Positions 54,933-64,000 of a stretch of 64,000 bases of DNA are shown piece by piece (the first letter of the stretch is position 1; each line of letters opens with the position of its first letter). Under the pieces are notes generated by a model. That model was given only the letters and a program-made list of their open reading frames with translations, did no database searches and was not told where the DNA came from. Made by a program: the position numbers and the translations under genes. This DNA is from Eunapius fragilis. Its lineage: Eukaryota > Porifera > Demospongiae > Spongillida > Spongillidae. The DNA is taken from the NCBI GenBank assembly GCA_963681505.1, contig OY811974.1, forward strand, positions 10,132,547-10,196,546. Reading direction: 5' to 3'.

Positions 54933-57900
54933 ATGGAGATTGATACTGGTGCGGCTCTGTCCATCATAGGGGAAGCCACCTACAAGCAATTGTGGGTCAA
55001 AGACAAAACACCACGGTTGTCCCATACATCTACCGTGTTGAGGACCTATACTGGTGAGAAGCTGATTATTTTGGGACGAATTTCAGTGAGGGCTTGTTAC
55101 AAAGGGCAAGCAGCACAATTGAGCCTACTTGTGGTGGAAGGAGATGGACCATCATTGATGGGTCGAGACTGGTTGTGCAAGTTGAAACCAGACCTTTCCG
55201 TCTTCAGAACCATTGCCAGAAGTGTGTTACAGGAAGTACTAGACAAGCATGCTTCTCTGTTCAAAGAAGAGCTAGGCCTTGTAAAGGGGCTCACTGTTAA
55301 GTTCCAGGTGGATTCAAATGTGTGCCCTATATTTTGCAAGCATCGTACAGTGCCATACGCTCTACGAGGAAGGGCGGAAGAGGAGCTGAATAGACTGGTG
55401 GCATGTGGAGTCCTGGAACCTGTTCCGTTCTCGGACTGGGCTGCTCCTGTGGTTCCAATTGTCAAGCAAGATGGACGAATCAGGATTTGTGGAGATTTCA
55501 AGTTGACAATTAATCAAGTGGCACATGTAGAGACCTACCCTCTACCTCGTATTGAAGATTTACTGGCCTCTTTGGGGAAAGGAAAACTGTTTTTCAAACT
55601 TGACCTGGCAGATGCTTATTTACAGTTAGCCTTAGAAGAGGACTCAAAGAAGTATGTCACTATTTCAACATACAAGGGCCTCTACCACTTTAACAGGCTT
55701 CCGGTTGGTGTAGCCTCTGCGCCTGCCATCTTCCAGCGGACCATAGAGAGTCTGTTACAGGGCATCTCCAATATGGTTGTGTACATAGATGATATCCTGG
55801 TTTCAGGATCATCAGAAATGGAACATTTGCAGACTCTGGAGCAAGTCATGACAAGATTGGAACAGGTAGGGATGCGATTGAAGAAATCAAAGTGCGCCTT
55901 TTTGATGAATTCACTGGAATACTTATGCCACTGCATCTCAGCTGACGGTATCCGCCCATCTCCAGAAAGGAAGCGAGCAGTGATAGAGGCTCCAGCCCCT
56001 CAAAATTTAGAACAATTGAGATCGTTCTTGGGTTTAGTTAATTATTATGGCAAGTTTCTGCCTAATCTTGCTAATACCCTTTCTCCATTGTACAGGTTGC
56101 TGCAAAAGAATGTTGCTTGGAGTTGGGGTGACATTGATCATAAGAGAGCCTTCCAGACTGCTAAGTTCCAGCTAACTTCAGCAGACCTTCTGACGCATTT
56201 TGATCCTGATAAAAAACTGATCCTGTCCTGTGATGCTTCTCCGTATGGTGTGGGAGCTGTGTTGGTCCACGAATTGGAAGATGGGTCAGACAGACCGATT
56301 GTCTATGCTTCCCGCACATTGGCACCTGCTGAGAGAAAATACCCACAGATTGAAAAGGAAGGGTTGGCAGTAGTCTTTGGAGTAAAGAAGTTCCATCACT
56401 ATTTGTTGGGTAGGACCTTTACAGTGTATTCTGACCATAAGCCGCTGCAGTTTCTTTTTAGTGAGAAACGTCCTGTTCCTGCTATGGCTTCATCACGAAT
56501 CCAGAGGTGGGCACTAACTTTAAGTGCGTACAGCTACCAGATTAAGTTCAGGCCTGGGAAGGAGCAAGGAAATGCAGATTGCCTCAGTCGGCTACCCCTA
56601 GCTGAGGCGCCAAGTGATGTTCCGGTGCCAGGGGATTTGATTCTGATGATGGGCGCTCTGGCAGATCAGGAGTCCCCTGTGACATTTACTAACATCAAAG
56701 CATGGACAGGGAAGGACCCTCTGCTCTCCCACGTCAGACACATGATCCTGCATGGTTGGCAAGAGGATTCATCCTTAGCAGAAAAGGTGCAACCATTTAC
56801 TCGATGTAAAGATGAGCTAAGTGTGCAGGATGAATGCATTTTATGGGGACATTGTGTTGTAATACCGCCAGCTGGGGTGGAGGCAGTGATTCGGGTGTTA
56901 CATGATGCACATCCAGGTATACATAGAATGAAAGCATTGGCTCGGAGTATGGTGTGGTGGCCTGGAATTGATGCAGATTTGGAGACAAAAGTTAAGCAAT
57001 GTGCAGCATGTCAGGTTAACAGGAAGTCACCTCCAGAAGCACCACTGCACCCTTGGGAGTGGCCATCCAAGCCGTGGTTACGCCTTCATGTCGACTTCGC
57101 TGGCCCGTTCATGGGTCGGACTTTCTTAATCCTGGTTGATGCACACTCTAAATGGCTTGAGGTAGTACCAGTGTCAACACCTTCCTCGCAGCAGGCTATC
57201 AAAGCTCTCAAGCATATTTTTTCTACTCATGGGCTACCTGAAGTGTTGGTCACTGATAATGGTTCTGCCTTTACCAGTATGGATTTTGCTACCTTCGTTA
57301 AAAGGAATGGGTTTAGACATATCAGGTGTGCTCCCTACCATCCAGCTAGTAATGGTCTAGCCGAACGGGCAGTGCAAACGTTCAAGGAAGCCATGAAGAA
57401 GATGGTTACAGGGAGGGATTTGGATACTCAGCTATCTCGATTCCTTTTCCAATACAGATTAACCCCTCACTCTACTACAGGTCATTCTCCGGCAGAACTG
57501 TTGTTTGGTCATAAGCCAAGATCACACCTTGATTTCCTGTTCCCAGATGTGGGAGTCAGAGTCCGGAAAGAGCAAGAACACCAGAAGAAGAGGCATGATG
57601 AGCACGCTAAGACTCGTACGTTCAGAACTGGTGACCTGGTGTATGCTCGTAACTTCAGTGGCAATGGTCCTAAATGGATATCAGGGAAGGTGTTTGCGAT
57701 GACAGGTCCAGTGTCCCTGGTCATCATTCTTAGTGATGGTCAGAAAGTGCGACGTCATATTGATCATGTACGTGCTCGTGGTTGTGAAGAAGTGGTGCCT
57801 GTTGCATCTGAGGATGAGGTGTTCCCAAGGGATACATTTGACACTTCAGAGTTTGTTCCAGCAGAACCTGATCCACAGGCCCTACCAGAACCAGTTCCTG

Positions 57901-57998
57901 ATGCCCCAGCTGAACCCACTGTGAAACCAACAGAAGCTTCTGAACCAGTTGTACTCAGACGTTCTACTCGTGTACATCGTCCCCCAGATCGTCTCTGA
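54933..57998 (+). CDS. pol: Ty3/gypsy retrotransposon pol polyprotein (protease, RT, RNase H, integrase)
   Basis: 1021 codons without a stop. Protease: IDTGAALS, with GRDWL near residue 80. Reverse transcriptase: FFKLDLADAYLQL and VVYIDDILVS. RNase H: LILSCDASPYGVGA and YSDHKPLQF. Integrase: HHCC (HDAHPGIHRM, CAACQ), core VDFAGPFMGRTFLIL, VTDNGSAF and the Glu in NGLAERAVQTF, then a chromo-like end closing RRSTRVHRPPDRL. All catalytic acids are present. The true frame is open somewhat upstream of this ATG (PLKIKVRVNG). With no gag and no visible 5' LTR the locus itself is defective. Confidence 0.93.
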   Translation: MEIDTGAALSIIGEATYKQLWVKDKTPRLSHTSTVLRTYTGEKLIILGRISVRACYKGQAAQLSLLVVEGDGPSLMGRDWLCKLKPDLSVFRTIARSVLQEVLDKHASLFKEELGLVKGLTVKFQVDSNVCPIFCKHRTVPYALRGRAEEELNRLVACGVLEPVPFSDWAAPVVPIVKQDGRIRICGDFKLTINQVAHVETYPLPRIEDLLASLGKGKLFFKLDLADAYLQLALEEDSKKYVTISTYKGLYHFNRLPVGVASAPAIFQRTIESLLQGISNMVVYIDDILVSGSSEMEHLQTLEQVMTRLEQVGMRLKKSKCAFLMNSLEYLCHCISADGIRPSPERKRAVIEAPAPQNLEQLRSFLGLVNYYGKFLPNLANTLSPLYRLLQKNVAWSWGDIDHKRAFQTAKFQLTSADLLTHFDPDKKLILSCDASPYGVGAVLVHELEDGSDRPIVYASRTLAPAERKYPQIEKEGLAVVFGVKKFHHYLLGRTFTVYSDHKPLQFLFSEKRPVPAMASSRIQRWALTLSAYSYQIKFRPGKEQGNADCLSRLPLAEAPSDVPVPGDLILMMGALADQESPVTFTNIKAWTGKDPLLSHVRHMILHGWQEDSSLAEKVQPFTRCKDELSVQDECILWGHCVVIPPAGVEAVIRVLHDAHPGIHRMKALARSMVWWPGIDADLETKVKQCAACQVNRKSPPEAPLHPWEWPSKPWLRLHVDFAGPFMGRTFLILVDAHSKWLEVVPVSTPSSQQAIKALKHIFSTHGLPEVLVTDNGSAFTSMDFATFVKRNGFRHIRCAPYHPASNGLAERAVQTFKEAMKKMVTGRDLDTQLSRFLFQYRLTPHSTTGHSPAELLFGHKPRSHLDFLFPDVGVRVRKEQEHQKKRHDEHAKTRTFRTGDLVYARNFSGNGPKWISGKVFAMTGPVSLVIILSDGQKVRRHIDHVRARGCEEVVPVASEDEVFPRDTFDTSEFVPAEPDPQALPEPVPDAPAEPTVKPTEASEPVVLRRSTRVHRPPDRL

Positions 57999-58003
57999 AG
58001 TAG

Positions 58004-58195
58004 GAACTAAAGGGGGAGGAGTGTAGTGTTTGTGACCTTTGGACTAATCCACCTGCGCATGTCCAAGAGACTGGCTAAAGGGGGAGGAGTGTAGTGTTTG
58101 AGTGTAGTGTTTGAGTGTAGTGTTTGAGTGTAGTGTTTGTGACCTTTGGACTAATCCACCTGCGCATGTCCAAGAGACTGGCTAAACCTGAGGTC
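58004..58195 (+). repeat. Polypurine tract and truncated 3' LTR with tandem duplications
   Basis: AAAGGGGGAGGAG is followed by TGTAGTGTTTGTGACC, the expected LTR start. A piece of about 65 bp (GACCTTTGGACTAATCC, ACCTGCGCATGTCCAAGAG) is present twice, and between the copies TTTGAGTGTAGTG is repeated about three times. The LTR is cut at about 58195 by the next foldback. No matching 5' LTR is seen before pol. Confidence 0.7.
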
Positions 58196-58197
58196 GA

Positions 58198-58600
58198 CAA
58201 GTCATACCTGGATCATGGCATGAAGATTCAACACTTCATCAAAACACAGCCTCGCCGGAGTTCCGAAGGATGTAATAGAATTCGCTGTTGAATTCATCTA
58301 TTGTGATGAAAACATCAGCGGGTTAGCATGGGAAGCTAAAAAGATTACTCCCAATAGAAAGGATAAGTGTAGCAAGCTCGAGAATTGTTGCAAGGACAAG
58401 GGACCTCATGGCAAACACATTCTCGAGCTAGCTCAACTTACCCTTTCTATTGGGAGTATACGCTTTTTAGCTTCCCATGCTAACCCGCTGATGTTCTAGA
58501 TGAATCCAACAGCGAATTCTATTAGATCTTTAGGAACTCCGGCGAGGATGTGTTTTGATGAAGTGTTCAATCTTCATTCCATGATCCAGGTATGACTTTT
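58198..58600. mobile_element. 400-bp foldback element inserted in the LTR
   Basis: The arms of about 165 bp begin AAGTCATACCTGGATCATGG and are complementary with a few differences and one small indel (GATGAA). The loop contains a further GCTCGAGAAT / ATTCTCGAGC pair. It is noncoding. Confidence 0.85.
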
Positions 58601-58609
58601 AGACCTTAG

Positions 58610-59640
58610 CCTGGAACATCAGCGTAGCTGCATGGTGGTCTTTGTTGAGTGATAAAAAAGATGGCACATATGATGTGGGAACATCAACCAAGGTAAAAAG
58701 AATTAAGCATCCTAGAATTGTAAGATGTGAGCTGCTTCTTTTCCCTTTAGTATGTCCCTGATGATGGTTGGTATTGTGGTTAGTACTTGGGAGTCCATGT
58801 GGATATCAGCCATATCGATATGAGTTGATCAGCTGAAAGACATCTTTGAGCCCTCATTGAGCCTCAAATTGGGTTGCAGCACATGTGCCCACGCTTTGAT
58901 GCCTTTCAAAAATACATTCTAATACTGGCATGGTCGATCTTCCTGTCACTCGCCCATTCTACCTGCCGCCTAATTTCGATGCTATAGGAAGTGCTCATAT
59001 GCTATTTATACGTGCTCATCGCAACCCATTATTAGCTTTAGTACCTGACAAATGTGGACTTGCGATGATGCATTGTTGCTGGTGCCTTCATTCATCGTAT
59101 CGAGCTCTGATGCCGGTTCAGTAGCAAAATGTGATGAACATGTAGCACGCTGCTCGTGATTTAACCGATGTGGTGTTTCCTGCACTGCGCTAGCCTTCTT
59201 AATTTCGGGTGACCACGCGTACGGGATTGGCATGTACAACACTTTGTACAACTAGTCCCAGCATCGCATTTGTCACACACTGGCTTCTTATGGGTGTTAG
59301 AACAAGCGAGCGACATGATCGGTTGCGCACTTCTATATTGGTCATTGTCTGGGCACTAGTTAGGGCAAGCTTGTAATTGGAATTTTGGATATTGTATGCG
59401 AATAGAGCTTACCCTGAACATGAAATTAATGTACCATGCATCTATATGAGTTAGATAGTAATGAAATGGCGCGCCCAGTATATTATGAAACAGCACTAAA
59501 AAAAAGTGTATATCTTATTCGCGACTACCGAGATATTGCAAACCGTGTCGCTTCAAACGAATGCAGGTTAGTGTGTATACTAGATACGGGTTTAAAATAG
59601 CACTAGAACACTCAGCGAGTATTGGGCTATCGGAATATTT
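58610..59640. other. No recognisable gene
   Basis: The first 150 bp reads AWWSLLSDKKDGTYDVGTST in one frame, which may be an exon relic; the rest has no signature. Confidence 0.35.
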
Positions 59641-59641
59641 A

Positions 59642-59705
59642 TGTTACGGCCCGATTTAAAACCCTTGACCCGCTTTAAAACCGGTTGGCCCACTTTGAAG
59701 CCGGC
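59642..59705. repeat. Left iteron end of the hAT-carrying element
   Basis: CCGATTTAAAACC, TTGACCCGCTTTAAAACC, GGTTGGCCC and GAAGCCGGCC words, the same grammar as 18803-18985. A further iteron (GGGTCGACCGGATTC) stands at about 60501-60516, past the gap. Confidence 0.75.
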
Positions 59706-59836
59706 CAATTAATTGATGACACGTCAGTGCATGATAAAGAATCGTTGAATCCTTTCACCATCGATTGGGAATGGAAATCGACCTCGAAAGACGGAGTTCG
59801 CATCTGGCTGCAGACCCGTAGCCAGGTGGTCTGGCA

Positions 59837-59837
<1 letters not shown>

Positions 59838-59886
<49 letters not shown>

Positions 59887-60006
59887 GGGGGGGGGGGGAA
59901 CGATTAACAGGACAGCGGAACTTAAGAGGGGGAGTGGGGTCGCAATGGTCGTAGGTGTCCTTTTCGGACTCGATACGAACAGCGTCCGGCGTGTGTGTGA
60001 GTGGGA

Positions 60007-60050
<44 letters not shown>

Positions 60051-60195
60051 TCGGGCCCGATACGAAAAGCGGGGGAGGACCCGACAGGATTGCTGCGGCG
60101 CCAGCTTCGGGCCTGATACAAAACGTACGATAACTGGAGGGGGGCGGAACCAAAGCATCAAACGGGTGATCGGTCGATCCCCCCCCCCCCCCCCC
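59838..60195. repeat. Extreme poly-G/poly-C tracts
   Basis: G runs at about 59838-59898 (about 60 bases with one T break) and 60009-60049, and C15 at 60180-60195. Frames in here are meaningless. Confidence 0.9.
59965..60125. repeat. Three copies of a TTCGG(A/G)C(C/T)..GATAC(G/A)A motif
   Basis: TTCGGACTCGATACGAACAG, TTCGGGCCCGATACGAAAAG and TTCGGGCCTGATACAAAACG recur at spacings of about 80 and 55 bp between the G tracts. They resemble subterminal iterons of yet another element. Confidence 0.6.
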
Positions 60196-60214
60196 TGCTC
60201 CCTGACTACGGCTT

Positions 60215-60414
60215 NNNNNNNNNNNNNNNNNNNNNNNNNNNNNNNNNNNNNNNNNNNNNNNNNNNNNNNNNNNNNNNNNNNNNNNNNNNNNNNNNNNNNN
60301 NNNNNNNNNNNNNNNNNNNNNNNNNNNNNNNNNNNNNNNNNNNNNNNNNNNNNNNNNNNNNNNNNNNNNNNNNNNNNNNNNNNNNNNNNNNNNNNNNNNN
60401 NNNNNNNNNNNNNN
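60215..60414. other. Assembly gap, 200 N
   Basis: Exactly 200 N next to poly-C, so the true size and content are unknown. Confidence 1.
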
Positions 60415-60529
60415 ATCGATTATCGGGACGAAATGAGCCGATAATGGAGAATCGTAAATCGGTTTATGTCACATCGACATAATCGACACATCGATTTAAT
60501 ACGGGTCGACCGGATTCAAAACTTTTTAT

Positions 60530-61125
60530 TATTTTATGCATAATTCATGTCTATATGTTAGTACCCCTATGCTGTATGCCTGCATAGTTCGAGCAGGGCC
60601 TAGTTAGATTGATCATCGGGTGATATATTATTATTCAAGGGGGCTTAGGCGTGGGGGTAGGTCTTGGTATCGCTAGCCGTTTTCCGATAAACGATAGTCG
60701 ATAATTATCGCCTAAAATCCGAGTGACGATTATCGATAATTATCGCCAATCGATACGTTTCCTGGAGGTGGAGCAAATAGTTAATTACATGTTATCTGTA
60801 ACGTGCTTACGTGCAGTTTTAATGGCGATCGCGAATCTGTATAAGACTGGAACAGTTGTTCTCTGTAAGTGAGAGGAAGGAGGCAAGATTAGTTGGCTTC
60901 CCGCGACGATTCTTTCCCACCCTGTCCATGTAAACCTGGGGGGCAGTGGAACGTTGAATGGATGACACGTGACTTTCAGCCATGTTACGATGATAAGGAA
61001 ATTGTTCTCATAGTGTCGTATTAAATGAAGAGGATTTTAGACTCATCAGTAACACGGAATCGGATGTATCAACACGAACTCTAGCTTCATTTACTTCATC
61101 CACAAATCAAGTGATGTTACGGAGA
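60530..61125. other. 5' region of the hAT gene with ATAATTATCG palindromes
   Basis: CGATAATTATCG occurs at about 60699-60710 and twice more near 60740-60750, with CGATAAACGATAG variants. Such short palindromes are typical of hAT subterminal transposase sites. I find no hAT-type terminal repeat with an 8-bp duplication here. Confidence 0.5.
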
Positions 61126-61130
61126 AGCGG

Positions 61131-63018
61131 TTGATCCCATGGAAAAAAATCGCAAAGACTGGTATTAAAGTGACCAGTGAAGTATGGAACTATTTTTCTG
61201 AACCAACCTATCAACAGTGGAAGGGATCTTTAGCACAGGTCACGTTTAGCACAGTTAAAGTTCATGGGAAGCCTTGCATGTCTGGTTTCAAATACTTCGG
61301 ATCTCCACAGCCCATGGCAAACCATTTAGCAACTAAGCATCCAGAAATTAAAAAATCTGACAGAAAAAAGAAGAAACCCAACCTTATCCTCGGTGTCTGA
61401 TTGGATTGCAGAGTGCTGTTTACCTTTACAAACTGCTTGTTCACCGCATTTCTTAGAAATACTTTGCCATCTGGATCCAAAATTACCACACATCAATGAA
61501 AAAGATATAAAGGCAAATCATTCTAGAGAAGCATATATGCAAGTAGTAGAAAACCTCAAATCACGCTTACCTGCTCGTGTTGCCTCTACTATTGAGCGAT
61601 TAGATCGTAAAGGGTTTGGCACTGTAACTGTACATTGGATTACTTCTAATTGGTCAATGGAAGAAGCTGTCCTTGGAGCAAAGTCTCTTGATTGTGTCAT
61701 TGGATTTAATGATGAGGATCACGAATGGGAAGTTCCCAGAGAAGATGCTGCAAATGTGGCCGAGTTTTATACTGGCTTGCTTGAAGAGTTCAATTGCACA
61801 GGGCACAGTAACACAACAGATTCACCATCAGTAATGGAATCATTTAGAAGACTTCTACAGCAAGGTATATTACTATTTTACAAGGTAACATTGATTTATA
61901 CCATTTTTCTGATTTCTTTAGGTGCTGGTGTTCAGGGAATGAGATGCTTAGCACATTGTCTCCATAATGTGATCAAAAAAGCATGTGCTACTCCTCTTAT
62001 AGAGAGGGATTTTAAGCTGCTACGGACACTGTGCAAGGAGATTTAAAAATCTAGGATTTTATCTGGACAGCTTGCTGATCTTGCACATGCTAAGGGAAAG
62101 AAGAAGTGCAAAGTTGTGCTTGACTGCAAGTGGCGCTGGGGGTATTCATTGAAAATGATACGAAGATATTTTGATTTAAAGTGGAAATAAACCATGCAGT
62201 TGGATACATCTGAAGTCCTTAAAGCTACAACAGAGGCAAGATTGCAAGAACTTGGGGATATGTTGCAAGATTGTGTCAACCTAATATTCTTTATTGAAGG
62301 CAGTCGTTATGTCATTTTGAGCTGTGTACCTTTTGCATTGTACTATCTTCTACAACACCTTGAACCTAAACGTGGAGATGATGTGTCTATTGCTACTTCT
62401 CGTTCAACCCTTCGTAAGTATGTTTTAGAAAAGTATCCTATGTATCCAGTTCACTACCTTGCTGCCTATCTTGATCCACAATTCAAGAATTTGGAACCTT
62501 TTGTTCAACCAGTGGAGCATGCTGCAAAACTTCATGACATTGCAGAACTATTGGAAGATCGTATGCGCACATTATGCAGTAATCAGCCACTTCCCACACC
62601 AGACATTTCAGAGCAGCAACAAGAACCAGCTGAGGAACCGCCAAGAAAAAAAGTCAAGATCAATATTCTGCAAAAAATGAGAGCTGATCATAGTGCATCC
62701 TTGAATGTATCTCAGGCTTCAGTTTTATCTGTAGATGATGCTCTTAAGGAGGAAATGCACAAGTACAGAAGTGTGCTGCAAATAGATATTGATTCTTGTC
62801 CTCTCAAATGGTGGAAAGAGCATGAGACGCAATTTCCTCATTTGAGCAAAGTTGCACGTGAAGTGTTGGCTATCCCAGCCACTTTTGCACCCAGTGAGCG
62901 AGTTTTTTCCAAACTAGCTCAAATCTACTGTAAGGAAAGGCTCTCATTAGGTGGTGATGTAGCCAATGCCTGTTTATTTCTGAGCTTTAACTCTAAGGCC
63001 AACAGGAGGAATGAGTAA
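61131..63018 (+). pseudogene. hAT transposase with BED finger, inactive
   Basis: 61131-61400: BED-like lead VTSEVWNYFSEP and GKPCMSGFKYFGSPQPMANH, where the second zinc Cys is Gly. After a frame change at an A-rich run, 61393 onward gives CLPLQTACSPHFLEILC, KGFGTVTVHWITSNWSMEEA, RCLAHCLHNVIKKAC and, at the end, YRSVLQIDIDSCPLKWWKE, REVLAIPATFAPSERVFSKL, the hAT dimerisation domain. A 57-bp GT-AG intron (61865-61921) is likely. Two in-frame TAA stops (62044-62046 and 62188-62190) interrupt an otherwise open frame. About 630 residues in total is normal for this family. Confidence 0.8.
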
Positions 63019-63204
63019 ATCATGTTCGTTTTTTTATTTTTAAAAAACTTTTGTTATTCCGCCATACATGACTCCATGTAACTTTTCTGATTTCAGTTGA
63101 ACAATTAAAAAGCCCATCCGTGTAGTCATAGCTGAATTAAGTATTCAGTCGGGCCTGCGCTGGTTTTTATACATGTACTCAAATAATTTAAAGCGGATCT
63201 GCTT

Positions 63205-63330
63205 TGCATATAGGTTTTAAACCCAGTCGACCTGTTTTAAAGCCGGTTGACCCGCTTGGAAACGGGTCGACCGGCTTTAAAGCGGGCGACTGGCTTTAAA
63301 GCGGGTCGGGTTTTAAATCGGGTCGTAACA
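63205..63330. repeat. Right iteron end of the hAT-carrying element
   Basis: AGTCGACCTG, AAGCCGGTTGACCCG, GGGTCGACCGGC and GGGCGACTGGC alternate with TTTAAAGC words, and the end is ATCGGGTCGTAACA. The period is again about 20 bp. Confidence 0.8.
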
Positions 63331-63435
63331 TGCACACCAAATTGCAAAAATCACGTTTCCGACTAATTTTCCAAAACAGATTTCTAAACAAAAAACCAAA
63401 AAACATGTCAATCGTTAACATGAAGTTATTATTAA

Positions 63436-63789
63436 ATAGACCCTTTCATGTGACGTCAAACATCAATTTAATGAATTCATTTGAGTTTAATTCAATTCAT
63501 GTTGTCCGCCATCTTGGTGCTCAAGTTGCATAATTATGCACGTTATGGGTCTCGTAATACTTTTATATTCTTACCATGGAATGATGTTAGTGCCCACTGT
63601 ATAAATAAATATAAAACCAAACTCACAATCGCTAACTGTGATCGCACAGTAATAACCAAAAATACAGTAATAACCAAAAATATTTGCGTTGCCCATGCCG
63701 TCCTATAGTAATTTGACACCAAGATGACGGACAACATTGGATTTTAATTTCAATGAGTGTCATTAAATCACGCGATGAAAAGGGTCTAT
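63436..63789. mobile_element. 354-bp inverted-repeat element with ATAGACCC ends
   Basis: The arms pair ATAGACCCTTTCATGTGACG at the left with the right end, and again GTTGTCCGCCATCTTGGTG / CACCAAGATGACGGACAAC, with mismatches between. The outer ends resemble those of 47878-48054. It is noncoding. Confidence 0.75.
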
Positions 63790-64000
63790 AGGTTGCTAAA
63801 GTTTCTGCTCAGTTTTTTAAGTGCTGTTCTGGAGTTTTACTATTTTGCGCAACTTTTGTCCGAATTTTGGCTTTCGAACGATGGATTTTTGGGAACCCTT
63901 TGACGCGTTCAAACCGCCGTACGCTAAACCTATTATCATTAAATTGCATCAGTTGGCCGTAGCCCGTTCAGATAGTGCGTGCATGTGAGCATTATTTGAA

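Larger units (their letters stand above)
59642..63330 (+). mobile_element. Element with TGTTACGG ends carrying a hAT transposase
   Basis: The left end TGTTACGGCCCGATTTAAA and the inverted right end TGTTACGACCCGATTTAAA are nearly the same as those of the Ginger-type element at 18803-23677, including GGTCGACC and GGCTTTAAAGC iterons. The cargo is a hAT transposase with BED finger instead of an integrase. No target duplication is seen (TTTA before, TGCA after). An assembly gap and long G runs lie in the left part, so a chimera cannot be excluded. Confidence 0.6.

Noticed and set aside
59675..60444. Poly-glycine and poly-proline frames
   Set aside because: Pure translation of poly-G tracts and of an N gap.

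Overview
This window looks like animal nuclear DNA, most probably from a sponge (a demosponge such as Amphimedon). The clues are short GT-AG introns (about 50-100 bp), a multi-exon adhesion-type G-protein-coupled receptor with EGF and fibronectin III repeats, a lysine/arginine/glutamate-rich repeat protein of a kind I associate with Amphimedon, and a very dense load of degraded DNA transposons, foldback elements and retroelement pieces. There are no bacterial operons. The species call is an inference. Two runs of exactly 200 N (15198-15397 and 60215-60414) are assembly gaps.

Layout. 1-3.2 kb is a transposon graveyard on both strands: the tail of a Ginger-type integrase element (Ulp1-like protease remnant plus PHD finger), an ISL2EU-type pair (a SWIM/PHD partner gene without its nuclease domain, facing a DDE transposase), then a foldback arm. 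3.2-3.85 kb (minus) holds the first two exons of a secreted NIDO-domain gene whose remainder is missing. 4.3-18.8 kb is mostly noncoding: gypsy remnants, interspersed repeats, microsatellites, large inverted repeats, and at 13.4 kb a short zinc-binding ORF resembling the N-terminal part of RAG1. 18.8-23.7 kb is one whole but frameshifted Ginger-type element with TGTTACG ends built from 20-bp palindromic iterons.

26.1-41.7 kb (minus) is the main host gene. From N to C the receptor carries an EGF, two FN3, a Cys-rich exon, two unrecognised Tyr-rich modules, seven Ca-binding EGFs, two decayed EGF exons, four EGFs, three FN3, a hormone-receptor-like domain, GAIN/GPS with an intact HL-T cleavage site, seven TM segments and a cytoplasmic tail. 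Its 31.8-37.1 kb intron is packed with miniature transposons. 41.7-48.8 kb contains LINE, hAT and gypsy debris and the Lys/Arg/Glu-rich repeat protein. 49.2-49.9 kb (minus) is a secreted cysteine-rich protein. 50.6-54.5 kb has a 24-bp minisatellite, two LINE 3' ends, foldbacks, and a young hAT element with perfect target duplication that keeps only a BED finger. 54.9-58.0 kb is an open 1021-codon Ty3/gypsy pol. 59.6-63.3 kb is a dead hAT transposase lying inside ends almost identical to those of the Ginger-type element at 18.8 kb.

The most interesting pattern is the ends. Several elements carry clusters of short palindromic iterons at their termini, and one end type flanks two unrelated transposases. 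The second is a foldback family of about 290 bp whose arms differ between copies yet stay self-complementary within each copy.
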